Shown: positions 42,889-52,078, numbered from the stretch's first letter. The stretch is DNA of 64,000 nucleotides from Cryobacterium sinapicolor (GCF_004403465.1 NZ_SOGQ01000034.1:117972-181971), one strand, 5' to 3'. Translations and numbers: made by a program. Notes: generated by a model not told the origin, from the letters alone.

Positions 42889-44052
42889 TCATCGGCGGAT
42901 CGCCGACACGAGCATGGCTTCGAGGGCCAGCGCCGGCGCCACGTTCGATTCGATCCGCTGCCGGGCCTGCGCGATCGCGTCCAGGGTGAACAGCGTCGCC
43001 GCGGGCGCACAGGCGGATCCCGCCGCCCGCACCTCGGTCAGGAGTGCCCGGTTGATGACGCTGGTCTCCCGACCGAGCTGCACCATGATCACGTCGCGGT
43101 ACAGCGAGGTGAGGTCGACCAGGATGCGGTCGATCCCGTCGCGGAGGCTGCGCGTGGCCCGCCGCTTCTGGTCGTCTTCGAGCGCCTTGATCTGGCTGCG
43201 CAGGCCGGGCGGCACCGACTGTCCCGGTTCGACGCCCAGGGAGCGCAGCACGCCCTCGCGCTCGGCGGCGTCGCGTTCGAGGGTGATCGCCTTCGCGTCG
43301 TCGCCGGCGATGGCGAGCAGCCGGGCGGCCGCGTTCACGGCCGCCGACACCCCACGGATGCCAAGGGCCGCCCGCAGGGTCTCCTCGCGCCGCGCCCGCG
43401 CCTCGGGGTTCGTCGCCAGGCGGCGGGCCATGCCGATGTGGCTCTGCGCCTCCCGCGCCGCCCGTTCGGCGGTGGCCCGGTCGACGCCGTCCCGGGTCAC
43501 GAGCAGCTCGGCGACGTCGTCGACGCTCGGCACGCGCAGCCGCACCGACCGCACCCGGGACCGGATCGTGGGCAGCAGGTCGGCCTCGCTGGGGGCGCAG
43601 AGGATCCACACGGTGCGCTCCGGCGGTTCCTCCAGGGCCTTGAGCAGAACGTTCGAGGTGCGCTCGACCATGCGGTCGGCGTCTTCGACGACGACCACCC
43701 GGTAGCGGCCCACCGACGGCGAGTATTGCGAGCGCTTCACGGCCTCTTTGACCGCGTCCATCTTGATGATGACGCCCTCGGTGGAGAGCACGGTCAGGTC
43801 GGGATGCGTGCGGGCGTCGACCAGGCGGCGGGCGTTCTCGTCGCCGGCTCCGGTGCCGGGGCTGAGCAGGGCGGTCGCGAAGGCGAACGCGAGGTTGGAA
43901 CGGCCCGAGCCGGGCGGCCCGGTGATCAACCAGGCGTGCGTCATGGCCGACCCGGCGCGCGCCTCGGCGTCTCCCCCACCCGGACGTTCGGCCGCGGCGC
44001 GGAAGATCGCGATCGCATCCGCCTGACCCGTCAGGCCATCCCATACAGTCAT
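42889..44052 (-). CDS. holB: DNA polymerase III subunit delta'
   Basis: Clamp-loader subunit. The 387-residue protein has the AAA+ fold: P-loop TGPPGSGRSNLAF (with Arg in place of the usual Lys-Thr, as normal for non-hydrolysing delta'), Walker B-like VVVVEDADRM, the KALEEPPERT segment and sensor region RVRSVRLR. Start at ATG 44052 (MTVWDGLTGQ) matches actinobacterial holB N-termini. It follows tmk on the same strand across element B3, and topA is two genes upstream, an arrangement similar to Rv3644c-Rv3646c. Confidence 0.92.
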   Translation of the reverse strand: MTVWDGLTGQADAIAIFRAAAERPGGGDAEARAGSAMTHAWLITGPPGSGRSNLAFAFATALLSPGTGAGDENARRLVDARTHPDLTVLSTEGVIIKMDAVKEAVKRSQYSPSVGRYRVVVVEDADRMVERTSNVLLKALEEPPERTVWILCAPSEADLLPTIRSRVRSVRLRVPSVDDVAELLVTRDGVDRATAERAAREAQSHIGMARRLATNPEARARREETLRAALGIRGVSAAVNAAARLLAIAGDDAKAITLERDAAEREGVLRSLGVEPGQSVPPGLRSQIKALEDDQKRRATRSLRDGIDRILVDLTSLYRDVIMVQLGRETSVINRALLTEVRAAGSACAPAATLFTLDAIAQARQRIESNVAPALALEAMLVSAIRR

Positions 44053-44134
44053 CGGACCAGAGTACCTTTCGTCGGTGACAGCGGGCTTAGAGCCCGTGCA
44101 TCTCCGCCGGCGGAGCGCCGTGCCCGGGATTAGA

Positions 44135-44217
44135 ACCAATTCGACGGAGATTTTGCCGAAATCGTCCGGTTTAGAGCCGAAAACGGGATCGAAGGGCAAA
44201 ATCTCCGTCGAATTCGT
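44135..44217. repeat. Family B 83-bp palindromic element, copy B3
   Basis: Left end ACCAATTCGACGGAGATTTTG is inverted at the right end with one difference, the palindrome extending to GCC/GGC. The last base of the element is the first base (minus-strand third) of the tmk stop codon, so the gene ends inside the element boundary. It lies between tmk and holB. Confidence 0.93.
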
Positions 44218-44963
44218 TAGGGACGCCGTCTCTCGAGCAGTGCGGCGACCCGGTCCCGGATGACGGCGGCGATCTCCGCCACCGGCCGTGCGGCGTCCAC
44301 GACCAGGAACCGCTCCGGCTCGGCGGCGGCCAGGGCGAGGAACGCGGCGCGCACCCGGCGGTGGAAGTCGTTCTTCTCCGCCTCGAGCCGGTCGAAGGGT
44401 TTGTTCTCGGCGTCGAGCCGACCGCGCGCCACGGCCTCGTCGAGGTCGAGCAACACGGTCAGCGCGGGCAGCAGCCCCTCCGCCGCCCAGAGCGACAGAT
44501 CGCGCACCTCGGTGGCGTCGAGCACCCGCCCGGCGCCCTGGTAGGCGACGGATGAGTCCAGGTAGCGGTCCTGGATCACCACGTCGCCGCGGGCGAGCGC
44601 CGGCCGCACCGCGGTGGCGATGTGCTGGGCCCGATCGGCGGCGTAGAGGAGCGCCTCGGCGCGAGGCGCGATCTCACCGCGGTGGTGCAGCACGATCTCC
44701 CGGATGGCGACGCCGACCTCCGTGCCGCCGGGCTCGCGGGTGCGCAGCACCCTGCGCCCGCGCTGCTCGAGCCAATCGGAGAGGAGCTGCGACTGGGTCG
44801 TCTTGCCGCACCCGTCACCGCCCTCGAGGGTGATGAAGACCCCGGCCGGAACGTCTCCGCCGACCGCCTCGGGGACGTCGGCGGACGTGGGTTCACCGGG
44901 CGTTGGTTGTGCGGTCACTACTTGTGCATTCACTGGTTCGGCGGGCACTGGTTCTGCGGTCAC
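44217..44963 (-). CDS. tmk: Thymidylate kinase
   Basis: Phosphorylates dTMP to dTDP. Core motifs: P-loop FITLEGGDGCGKTTQ near residues 42-57, the DR(Y/H) motif in IQDRYLDSSVAYQG and the lid region downstream. At 248 residues it is about 35 longer than typical, owing to an N-terminal Ala/Pro/Glu/Val tract that looks expanded. It overlaps topA by 4 bp (ATGA) and its TAA stop abuts element B3. Confidence 0.94.
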   Translation of the reverse strand: MTAEPVPAEPVNAQVVTAQPTPGEPTSADVPEAVGGDVPAGVFITLEGGDGCGKTTQSQLLSDWLEQRGRRVLRTREPGGTEVGVAIREIVLHHRGEIAPRAEALLYAADRAQHIATAVRPALARGDVVIQDRYLDSSVAYQGAGRVLDATEVRDLSLWAAEGLLPALTVLLDLDEAVARGRLDAENKPFDRLEAEKNDFHRRVRAAFLALAAAEPERFLVVDAARPVAEIAAVIRDRVAALLERRRP

Positions 44964-47900
44964 GACTGCGAGGAGCGCTGTGCAGCCGCCTTCGCGGCCG
45001 CGGTGGCAGCCCGGGTCGCCGCAGCCTTGGCCGCGGTCGCGGCCTTCTGGGCCGGGGTGCGCTGGGCCCGCACCGTCGTGGTGGCGCCCGACGGGGTCGG
45101 CTTCTTGGCGGCCGTCTTCCGGGCCGGGGCCTTCTTCACCGCCGCCTTCTTCACGGGCGCCTTCTTCACCGCCGCCTTCTTCGCCGGGGCCTTCTTCGCG
45201 GGGCCCTTCTTCACGGCCGGACCCTTGGCGCGCTTGTCGGCGAGCAGCTGCACGGCACGGTCGTAGTCGACCTCCTCCACCGTCTCGGCCTTCGGGATGG
45301 TGGCGTTGGTCTCGCCGTCGGTGACGTAGGCGCCGAACCGGCCGTCCTTGATCTTGATCGCCTTGCCGCTCTCGGGGTCGGGCGTCTCGAACTCCTTGAG
45401 CGCGCTCGACGCCCGCCGGGCGCCGTACTTGGGCTGGGCATACAGCTCGATCGCGCCGGGCAGGTCGATCTCGAAGATCTGGTCTTCGCTGGTCAGCGAC
45501 CGGGTGTCGACGCCCTTCTTGAGGTACGGGCCGAACTTGCCGTTCTGGGCCGTGATCTCCGCGCCAGTCTCCGGGTCGATGCCGACCACGCGCGGTAGGG
45601 CGAGCAGGTGCAGCGCGGTATCGAGGTCGATCGTGGCCAGGTCCATCGTCTTGAACAGCGAAGCCGTGCGGGGTTTCACCGCGGCGACCTTCTTCGCCGG
45701 GGTCTTGCGCTTGGGCTTCGCGGCCACGGCCGTGGCCGTCGCCTTCGTCGTGGAGGCGGCCTCGGCGGCGGCCGAATCGGCGAGCAGGGTGACCTCGCCG
45801 GTGACCGGGTCGATGGTCTCGCCTGGTTCGACGACCTCGGGCTCGGGCTCCAGCTCGGTGACGTAGGGGCCGAACCGGCCGTCCTTGGCCACGATGCGCT
45901 TGCCGTTCTCCGGGTTCTCGCCGATGACGCGGTCGGTGATGACCGGCGCGTCGATGAGTTCGCGGGCCTTCGCCGGGGTCAGTTCGTCGGGGGCCAGGTC
46001 CGGCGGGATGTTCACCCGGCGCGGCGGGGCATCCGGTGCCGCATCAGGGTCCTGGACCTCGAGGTAGGGACCGTACTTGCCGATGCGCAGGGTGATGTCG
46101 TCGCCGATGGGCATCGAGTTGACCTGGCGGGCGTCGATCTCACCGAGGTTGTCGATGACCTGCCGCAGGCCGCGGTGCTTGTCGGAGCCGAAGTAGAAGC
46201 TGGTCAACCAGTCCACCCGGTCGGCCTTGCCGTCGGCGATGCGGTCGAGGTCGTCTTCCATCTCGGCCGTGAAGTCGTACTCGACCAGGTCGGAGAAGTA
46301 TTCCTCGAGCAGGCGAACAACGGAGAAGGCGATCCAGTTGGGCACCAGCGACTGGCCGCGCGGGGTGACGTAGCCGCGCTCGGTGATCGTGGAGATGATC
46401 GACGCGTAGGTCGAGGGGCGGCCGATGCCGAGCTCCTCGAGCTTCTTGACCAGGCTCGCCTCGGTGTAGCGGGCGGCCGGAGTGGTCTCGTGGCCCTTGG
46501 CCTCCACCTCGAGGAGGGTCAGCTTCTGACCCTCCTCGAGCGGCGGCAGCTTGGATTCGGTGGCGTCGGTGGGCGCGTTGCGCTCCTCGTCACGGGACTC
46601 CTCGTAGGCCAGCATGAAGCCGCGGAACGTGATCACGGTGCCGCTGGCGGCGAACTCGGCGAGCGCCCCGGATGCGGCGGGGTGCGTCGACGCGCCGGTC
46701 GGTCCGGCCGCGATGGTGACCGACGCCGTCGAACCGGTCGCGTCCGCCATCTGCGAGGCGACGGTGCGCTTCCAGATCAGGTCGTACAGCTTGAAGTCGT
46801 TGCCGCGCAGAGTGGAGGCGAGCGACGGAGGGGTGCGGAACGTGTCGCCGGACGGGCGGATGGCCTCGTGCGCCTCCTGCGCGTTCTTACTCTTGCCCTT
46901 GTACAGGCGGGGCTTGTCGGGCACGGTCTCAGGGCCGTAGAGCGCCGACGCCTGGGTGCGTGCGGCCGTGATCGCCTGCTGCGACAGCGACGGCGAGTCG
47001 GTTCGCATATAGGTGATGTACCCGTTTTCGTAGAGCGACTGGGCCACGCTCATGGTCTGGCGGGCGGTAAAGCGTAGCTTGCGGGCGGCTTCCTGCTGCA
47101 GGGTCGAGGTGGTGAAGGGCGCGGCTGGGCTGCGACGGTAAGGCTTGGCGGCCACCTTGGTCACGGTCAGGGCGACCGACGGTTCCTTCAGGGCGGTCGC
47201 CAAGGCGAGGGCGGATGCCTCGTCGAGCGTGACCGCCGTCACCTTCGGCTTGAGCCGGCCGAGGTCGTCGAAGTCGCCGCCGGAGGCGATGCGCTCGCCG
47301 TTCAGGCGCACGAGCTTGGACTGGAACGCGGCATCGGTCGTCGAGGTTCCGGGGGCGAGCTGTGCGATCAAGTCCCAGTAGCCGGCGGACACGAACGCGA
47401 GGCGCTCGCGTTCGCGCTCGACGACGAGGCGGGTCGCCGCGGACTGGACGCGTCCGGCGGACAGTCCGGGGCCGACCTTGCGCCAGAGCACCGGGGAGAT
47501 CTCGTAGCCATAGATTCGGTCGAGGATGCGCCGGGTCTCCTGCGCGTCGACGAGGGCGGTGTCGAGGTCGCGGGTGTTGTCCTTCGCCCGAAGGATCGCT
47601 TCCTTGGTGATCTCGTGGAAGACCATGCGCTTGACCGGGACCTTGGGCTGCAGGACCTGCAGCAGATGCCAGGCGATGGCCTCGCCTTCGCGGTCCTCAT
47701 CAGTTGCGAGCAGGAGTTCGTCGGCGTTCTTCATGGCCCGTTTGAGTTCGGCCACAGTCTTCTTCTTTGCGTCGGACACGACGTAGTACGGCTCGAAGCC
47801 GTTCTCCACGTCGACCGAGAACTTGCCGAGCGGGCCCTTTTTCAATTCGGGCGGCAGGTTCTTGGGCTCGATCAAGTCGCGAATGTGGCCGACCGAGGAC

Positions 47901-47989
47901 AAGACCTCGTAGCCGTCGCCCAGATAGGCGGCGATCGACTTCATCTTCGTCGGCGATTCGACAATGACCAGCTTCTTAGTGCCTGGCAC
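44960..47989 (-). CDS. topA: DNA topoisomerase I
   Basis: Type IA topoisomerase relaxing negative supercoils. The Toprim domain starts KKLVIVESPTKMKSI and contains ATDEDREGEAIAWHL; the nucleophilic tyrosine is in TYMRTDSPSL near residue 325. Several C-terminal repeat modules follow (RFGPYVTE, KFGPYLKKG, RFGAYVTDGETNATIPK). The last 90 residues are a Lys/Ala/Pro-rich tail (AVKKGPAKKAPAKKA), common in actinobacterial TopA and important for DNA hold. No zinc fingers. I chose GTG 47989 because AAGAGGAG lies 4-5 nt upstream; the longer ORF has no support. Confidence 0.95.
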   Translation of the reverse strand: MPGTKKLVIVESPTKMKSIAAYLGDGYEVLSSVGHIRDLIEPKNLPPELKKGPLGKFSVDVENGFEPYYVVSDAKKKTVAELKRAMKNADELLLATDEDREGEAIAWHLLQVLQPKVPVKRMVFHEITKEAILRAKDNTRDLDTALVDAQETRRILDRIYGYEISPVLWRKVGPGLSAGRVQSAATRLVVERERERLAFVSAGYWDLIAQLAPGTSTTDAAFQSKLVRLNGERIASGGDFDDLGRLKPKVTAVTLDEASALALATALKEPSVALTVTKVAAKPYRRSPAAPFTTSTLQQEAARKLRFTARQTMSVAQSLYENGYITYMRTDSPSLSQQAITAARTQASALYGPETVPDKPRLYKGKSKNAQEAHEAIRPSGDTFRTPPSLASTLRGNDFKLYDLIWKRTVASQMADATGSTASVTIAAGPTGASTHPAASGALAEFAASGTVITFRGFMLAYEESRDEERNAPTDATESKLPPLEEGQKLTLLEVEAKGHETTPAARYTEASLVKKLEELGIGRPSTYASIISTITERGYVTPRGQSLVPNWIAFSVVRLLEEYFSDLVEYDFTAEMEDDLDRIADGKADRVDWLTSFYFGSDKHRGLRQVIDNLGEIDARQVNSMPIGDDITLRIGKYGPYLEVQDPDAAPDAPPRRVNIPPDLAPDELTPAKARELIDAPVITDRVIGENPENGKRIVAKDGRFGPYVTELEPEPEVVEPGETIDPVTGEVTLLADSAAAEAASTTKATATAVAAKPKRKTPAKKVAAVKPRTASLFKTMDLATIDLDTALHLLALPRVVGIDPETGAEITAQNGKFGPYLKKGVDTRSLTSEDQIFEIDLPGAIELYAQPKYGARRASSALKEFETPDPESGKAIKIKDGRFGAYVTDGETNATIPKAETVEEVDYDRAVQLLADKRAKGPAVKKGPAKKAPAKKAAVKKAPVKKAAVKKAPARKTAAKKPTPSGATTTVRAQRTPAQKAATAAKAAATRAATAAAKAAAQRSSQS

Positions 47990-48127
47990 CAGACTCCTCT
48001 TTATAGGTACGGGTCCAAGTGGGCCATGGCACACCATACACACTGCAATATGGTGCCTGCCTAATCGAGCGCGCCGGGCGGGTCCATGGGGGGTTGCCAC
48101 GCCTGCGCTGGTGGAGACAATTGGAGC

Positions 48128-48367
48128 ATGGCTAATTCAGCGACGGGCACGTACACCGCGAAGCTCACGGACGGCCCCCTTCAAGGCAAGACAGTCACCA
48201 CAGAATTCCTGGAATCCGGCGATCCGCGGCCGCGACTCGAGATCCCCGCCGACGGCAACAAGCGCTACCTTTATCTGCGCGGCTCCGGCCTCGAATTCGA
48301 CTCTACCGAATCCCCGGAGCGGCCCACTGCCGTCGACTACCGGTATGTTGAGGCCCTCTTCGGCTGA
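48128..48367 (+). CDS. Small conserved protein of unknown function
   Basis: A 79-residue soluble protein (MANSATGTYTAKLTDGPLQG) with predicted beta strands, divergent from topA. I do not recognise a named family; similar short proteins occur next to topA or tad genes in related actinobacteria, from memory. The ATG at 48128 has GGAG only 1 nt upstream, too close for normal use, so initiation may be leaderless or from 48086. The 138-bp spacer to topA must hold both promoters; an AT-rich CAATATGG lies at about 48045-48055. Confidence 0.65.
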   Translation: MANSATGTYTAKLTDGPLQGKTVTTEFLESGDPRPRLEIPADGNKRYLYLRGSGLEFDSTESPERPTAVDYRYVEALFG

Positions 48368-48439
48368 GCCGCCTCTCCCCACCTTCCCGACGAGACCTCC
48401 CGTCGGTGCTGTCAGTCTCCCCGCCCGGCTGAAACGTGG

Positions 48440-48811
48440 TCAGCCGGCGGGGCCGCCGGGCGAGTCGGGCGGCCCCGCCCGCGCCTGGGCGACCAGTTCG
48501 AACCCGAGGTAGCCGCGCATCGCCGTCACGGACGAGATCAGCCCCTCCACCGTGCAGACGGTGACAGATGCCCCGTTCAACTTCGCGGCCTCGGCCGCTG
48601 CCGCGCACGGCACCCCGGCCACGGCGCCCGAGGCGGTGTCGGCGGCGGCGAGCGCCGCGGCATCCGCTGCCCCCTGCACCATCTGGCCGACCGCCAGGGC
48701 GGCGAACAGCGGCAGCAGCACCGCCGTCAGGAGCACGACCGCACCCAGCACGCCGAGCATGAGCACCGTGCCCGAGCCGCGCTCGGGTGCTGACGCGCGC
48801 CGGGGCCTCAC
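48440..48811 (-). CDS. TadE-like pilus-locus protein (Rv3654c-like)
   Basis: A 123-residue protein with one N-terminal membrane helix (GTVLMLGVLGAVVLLTAVLLPLFAALA) and a stretch ADAAALAAAD, typical of the TadE/TadG-neighbour proteins found in actinobacterial Flp pilus loci. Its role is probably as a minor pseudopilin or assembly protein. Starts at a GTG overlapping the TadE stop by 4 bp. It is the last gene of the tad operon. Confidence 0.85.
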   Translation of the reverse strand: MRPRRASAPERGSGTVLMLGVLGAVVLLTAVLLPLFAALAVGQMVQGAADAAALAAADTASGAVAGVPCAAAAEAAKLNGASVTVCTVEGLISSVTAMRGYLGFELVAQARAGPPDSPGGPAG

Positions 48812-49218
48812 AGGCCGCCGCCCAGCGCGCAGGACCCGGCCCGGAGCGTGAGGCCGAAGGCCGCGAACGCGGCGAACGAGCTCGGTGCGCTCAGGTTCAC
48901 GCAGACGAACTCGCCTCGGCGCTCGGGGGTCATCGAGGCCCCCTGCACCGCCTGCTGCACCAGCCCCGCGGCCCGGCCGACGCTGTCGCCGCGGGCGAGG
49001 GACCGGGCGGCGTCGGCCGCGGCATCCGTGAGGCGCACCTGCTGGCCGACCACCTGCAGGGCGCCCAGGCAGATGGCGAGTACCAGCAGCACGGCGGGAA
49101 CGACCGTCGCGAACTCGGCGGTGACGCTGCCGCGGTCGCAGTCGCAGTCGCAGTGGCCCGGGTCAGGGTCAGGGCCGGGGCCGGGGTCAGGCCGACGGCT
49201 ACCCCACGGAGAGCGCAC
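48808..49218 (-). CDS. tadE: TadE-family pseudopilin
   Basis: A 136-residue protein with the TadE pattern GSVTAEFATVVPAVLLVLAICLG: a glycine and glutamate just before and within the membrane helix, as in prepilin processing sites. The preceding 28 residues are Pro/Asp/Gly and Cys-Asp repeats (CDCDCD) coded by hexamer repeats, so the functional start may be nearer the helix. It overlaps the DUF4244 gene by 20 bp and its downstream neighbour by 4 bp. Confidence 0.85.
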   Translation of the reverse strand: MRSPWGSRRPDPGPGPDPDPGHCDCDCDRGSVTAEFATVVPAVLLVLAICLGALQVVGQQVRLTDAAADAARSLARGDSVGRAAGLVQQAVQGASMTPERRGEFVCVNLSAPSSFAAFAAFGLTLRAGSCALGGGL

Positions 49219-49534
49219 TGCGCACCAGCTCGGTGAGGATGCCGCGCACCTCGTCGCCGCGCAGGATGACGATCAGCAGGCCGGCGAATCCGACAGCGGC
49301 CATGGTGGCGACGGCGTATTCGGCGGTGGCCGCGCCCGTCTCGGCCCGCAGGCCGCACGGCAGCCTGAACCGGCCGGGACGAGGCAGCCGGGGTGCCGGC
49401 ACCGCCCCGTGCAGGAAGTCGTGGCCGAACCCGGGAGAGTGGGCCGGTTGGGCGATCGGGTCGGCGGCAGAATCGGCGATCGGGTGGGTGGTCGGTTCCG
49501 GGGCGGAATCGGTGGTCGGTTCGATAGCGGGCAT
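49199..49534 (-). CDS. DUF4244 Flp-type pilin
   Basis: A 111-residue small pilin candidate. The core ETGAATAEYAVATMAAVGFAGLLIVIL resembles Flp prepilins: Gly-Ala before a hydrophobic helix with Glu at the fifth-type position. An N-terminal leader of about 65 residues has no clear motif. AAGGAG lies 8 nt before the ATG. It probably encodes the major structural subunit of the tight-adherence pilus. A prepilin peptidase gene is not in the window. Confidence 0.85.
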   Translation of the reverse strand: MPAIEPTTDSAPEPTTHPIADSAADPIAQPAHSPGFGHDFLHGAVPAPRLPRPGRFRLPCGLRAETGAATAEYAVATMAAVGFAGLLIVILRGDEVRGILTELVRSALSVG

Positions 49535-49646
49535 TCGTTCGTCTCCTTCTGGCGTCGAGCGACGCGGTGTGTGGGCGGCACGAGTGGTCTCAGACTGGCG
49601 CGGGCGAGGGCCGGATCACCGGGGCCCGGCGCACCGGTGCACAACT

Positions 49647-50768
49647 TCAGAAAACGAGCACTGTGGACGAGAGGACGGTCATCAGCAGAGGCAGGACTCC
49701 GATCAGCATGAACGCCGGCAGCACGCACACCCCGAGCGGGATCATCAGCGTGACCGCGAGGGTGGCGGCCCGGTGCTGGCCGTCGCTCCGGGCCTGCCGG
49801 CGCAGCTGGTCGGCCTCACTGCGCAACAGCTCCGCGGCGGGAACGCCGGCCCGCACCGACAGCGCGAGCACCCGGTCGATGGTGGCCGCCGAGTCCGCTC
49901 GGTGCAGGGCGAACCGCTGAGCCGCCGTATCGACCAGGGCCCGGGCGCGGTCGACCGAGCCGCCGCCGGTCATAGCGATGGCGGTGAGGTCCAGTTCGAG
50001 CCCGGGGGTCGGATCCCGCGCCCGGGCGGAGTGCACGAGCCGCCGGTTCCACTGGTCCGCCGCGAGCATCAGGGCGGCGCCGACGGCCAGGCAGGCCCAG
50101 CCGGGCGCGGTGAGGAACAGCGTCTGCAGCGTGTTGAAACCCAGCAGGCTGCCGAACAGCACCCCGACCACCGGCAGGAACGCGACCATCCGTGCCGTGG
50201 CACTCGGCCCGGCGAGCGCCACGGCAAGGTCGGCGTGTAGCTCGCCGAGTTGCCGGAAGGAGGACGCCAGTTGCCGCAGACAGCCGGCCAGCGGCGCCCC
50301 GGCCTGCGTCGCCACCTGCCAGGCCGCGGCGAGGCCCAGCCAGGCCGCGCCGATCTGGCCGCCGAGCGCGCGCGCCTCGACAGCCACGGCGTCGGCGATG
50401 TTGTCGCCGCGGCGGCCGGCGTCGGCCGCTGCCCGGATGATCCGCGACGCCGGGGAGGGCTGAGGCGGCGGGGTTGACCACGGCTTCGACTTCGACTTCG
50501 ACTTCGACGCGCGATTCGACGCGAGATTCGACGCGAGATTCGACAGGAGATTCGACGCGAACGCCAACCCCGACGTCGGTGGTTGCGACTCCTCGCCGCC
50601 GGGGTACGGGTCACCGGGTTCGAGGTAGGCCCACGCGGACGCCGGGGAGACGCCGGCGGCGAGAAGAACAGCGATGCGCTGCGTCACCTGCGCCACCTCC
50701 TCGATCGCCGGACTGGCCGGACCGTGCCCCCGCCCCCGCCTCACGCCGAGCCATCTGCCGCGTCTCAA
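49647..50768 (-). CDS. Flp pilus assembly membrane protein, TadB-TadC fusion
   Basis: A 373-residue T2SS-F type platform protein. The first half (to about residue 220) resembles TadB and the second half TadC, whereas other actinobacteria carry two genes. Three or four membrane helices occur, the last at the C-terminus (LAVTLMIPLGVCVLPAFMLIGVLPLLMTVL). I place the start at TTG 50768: GGAGG lies 6 nt upstream, and the TTGA overlaps the tadA stop codon by 3 bp. An inner Ser/Asn/Lys tract near residues 60-85 is coded by a tandem GATTCGACGCGA-type repeat. Confidence 0.82.
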   Translation of the reverse strand: MRRGRWLGVRRGRGHGPASPAIEEVAQVTQRIAVLLAAGVSPASAWAYLEPGDPYPGGEESQPPTSGLAFASNLLSNLASNLASNRASKSKSKSKPWSTPPPQPSPASRIIRAAADAGRRGDNIADAVAVEARALGGQIGAAWLGLAAAWQVATQAGAPLAGCLRQLASSFRQLGELHADLAVALAGPSATARMVAFLPVVGVLFGSLLGFNTLQTLFLTAPGWACLAVGAALMLAADQWNRRLVHSARARDPTPGLELDLTAIAMTGGGSVDRARALVDTAAQRFALHRADSAATIDRVLALSVRAGVPAAELLRSEADQLRRQARSDGQHRAATLAVTLMIPLGVCVLPAFMLIGVLPLLMTVLSSTVLVF

Positions 50769-52078
50769 CCCGGACCTCCGGGCTCTCCGGTCTCGGCGGG
50801 CGCTGCGGCCCGCCGCCCACGGGCGCGGACCGGCGCGCCGGAGTCTTCCGGGGACGAGTTCCCCGCGCCGGAGTCTTCCCGCCCCGAGTCCTCCGGGGCC
50901 GCGGGTACCACCAGCAGCCGGTCCCGGGCGTCCAGCGCGAACCGGCCGAGCGGGGCGAGCCGGCGGCGGCCGTCGCGGCGCTCGAGGTGCAGCACCAGCC
51001 CGATCGCGCTGACCGCCTGTCGGGCCACGGCTTCCGGGCTCAGGCCGGCGAGGGCGCCGAGGGCCTCGAGCCGGGCAGGAACGTCCTGCAGGGAGTTCGC
51101 GTGCAGGGTACCGGCACCGCCGTCGTGGCCGGTGTTGAGGGCGGACAGCAGCTCCCGGATCTCGGCCCCCCGGCATTCGCCGAGCACGAGCCGGTCGGGG
51201 CGCATCCGTAGCGCCTCGCGCAGCAGGCTCTCCAGGCCGATCCGGCCGGCACCCTCGAGGTTGGGTTGCCGAGCCTCGAGCGCCACGACGTGGGGGTGGT
51301 CGATGCGCAGTTCGGCGACGTCCTCGATGGCCACGATGCGCTCGCCCGGCGGCGCTTCGCCCAGCAGCGCCGCGAGAAGGGTGGTCTTGCCGCTGCCGGC
51401 GGCGCCGGTGATGAGCAGGTTCTCACGCCGGTGCACGGCCGCGCGCAGTCGGTCGGCGACGGCGACGGATGCCTCCCCCACCCCGAACAGACCCGCGGCG
51501 TCGAGCGCGGCGAGGCTCAGTCGCTCGGCGCGAGGCAGCCGGATGGACAGCAGCGTGCCCGTGCTCGACGCCGGCGGCAGCACCGCATGCACCCGGATGC
51601 CGTCGGACAGTCGCACATCGACGCAGGGACTGGCCTCGTCGATGTGGCGCCCGCCGAGGGCGATCAGGCGCACCGCCAGCTCCCGCACGGCCGGTTCGGG
51701 GCAACTCCACCCCTGCTCGGGCAGCAGACCACAGCCGGCATCCACCCACAGCCCGGCGGCCCCGTTGACGAACAGGTCGGTGACCTCGCCGTCGGCGGCG
51801 AACGCGGCGAGCGGGCCCAGCCCGGACACGTCGAGAGGCCGGGCCGGCGGGGCACCCGGCGGGAGGACGCCGGGCGGGAGGGCACCCGACGGGAGGGCAC
51901 CCGGCGGGAGGGCACCCGACGGGAGGGCACCCGGCGGGAGGGCACCCGGCGGGAGGGCACCCGGCGGGAGGGCACCCGGCGGGAGGAGGCCCGGCGGGAG
52001 GACGCCCGGCGGAGGGGCATCCGTTCGGGTGGACGCAGGCGCGCGATAGGAGGGGACGGCGACGAACGGCTCGGGCAT
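50765..52078 (-). CDS. tadA: Flp pilus assembly ATPase TadA (CpaF family)
   Basis: A 437-residue secretion ATPase powering the tight-adherence pilus. Walker A is GAAGSGKTTLL near residue 222, the Asp box is GERIVAIEDVAELRI, and LREALRMRPDRLVLGECRGAEI holds Walker B. HANSLQDVPARLEAL follows. The first 80 residues are about twelve Pro-Pro-Gly-Ala-Leu repeats from a 15-bp minisatellite, absent from typical members. A Pro/Asp/Ser-rich tail follows the core. It is the first gene of the tad operon; no septum-site (Ssd) homologue precedes it, unlike the mycobacterial locus. Confidence 0.92.
   Translation of the reverse strand: MPEPFVAVPSYRAPASTRTDAPPPGVLPPGLLPPGALPPGALPPGALPPGALPSGALPPGALPSGALPPGVLPPGAPPARPLDVSGLGPLAAFAADGEVTDLFVNGAAGLWVDAGCGLLPEQGWSCPEPAVRELAVRLIALGGRHIDEASPCVDVRLSDGIRVHAVLPPASSTGTLLSIRLPRAERLSLAALDAAGLFGVGEASVAVADRLRAAVHRRENLLITGAAGSGKTTLLAALLGEAPPGERIVAIEDVAELRIDHPHVVALEARQPNLEGAGRIGLESLLREALRMRPDRLVLGECRGAEIRELLSALNTGHDGGAGTLHANSLQDVPARLEALGALAGLSPEAVARQAVSAIGLVLHLERRDGRRRLAPLGRFALDARDRLLVVPAAPEDSGREDSGAGNSSPEDSGAPVRARGRRAAAPAETGEPGGPG
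51848..52015 (-). repeat. 15-bp coding minisatellite in tadA
   Basis: About eleven copies of GGCGGGAGGGCACCC and close variants, in frame, encoding PPGAL/PSGAL repeats in the N-terminal part of TadA. Confidence 0.93.

Noticed and set aside
42889..44052. Altered P-loop of HolB as a sign of decay
   Set aside because: Delta' subunits normally lack a competent ATP site; the rest of the protein is intact.
45100..45240. Lys/Ala/Pro tail of TopA as a novel feature
   Set aside because: Basic C-terminal tails are common in actinobacterial topoisomerase I.
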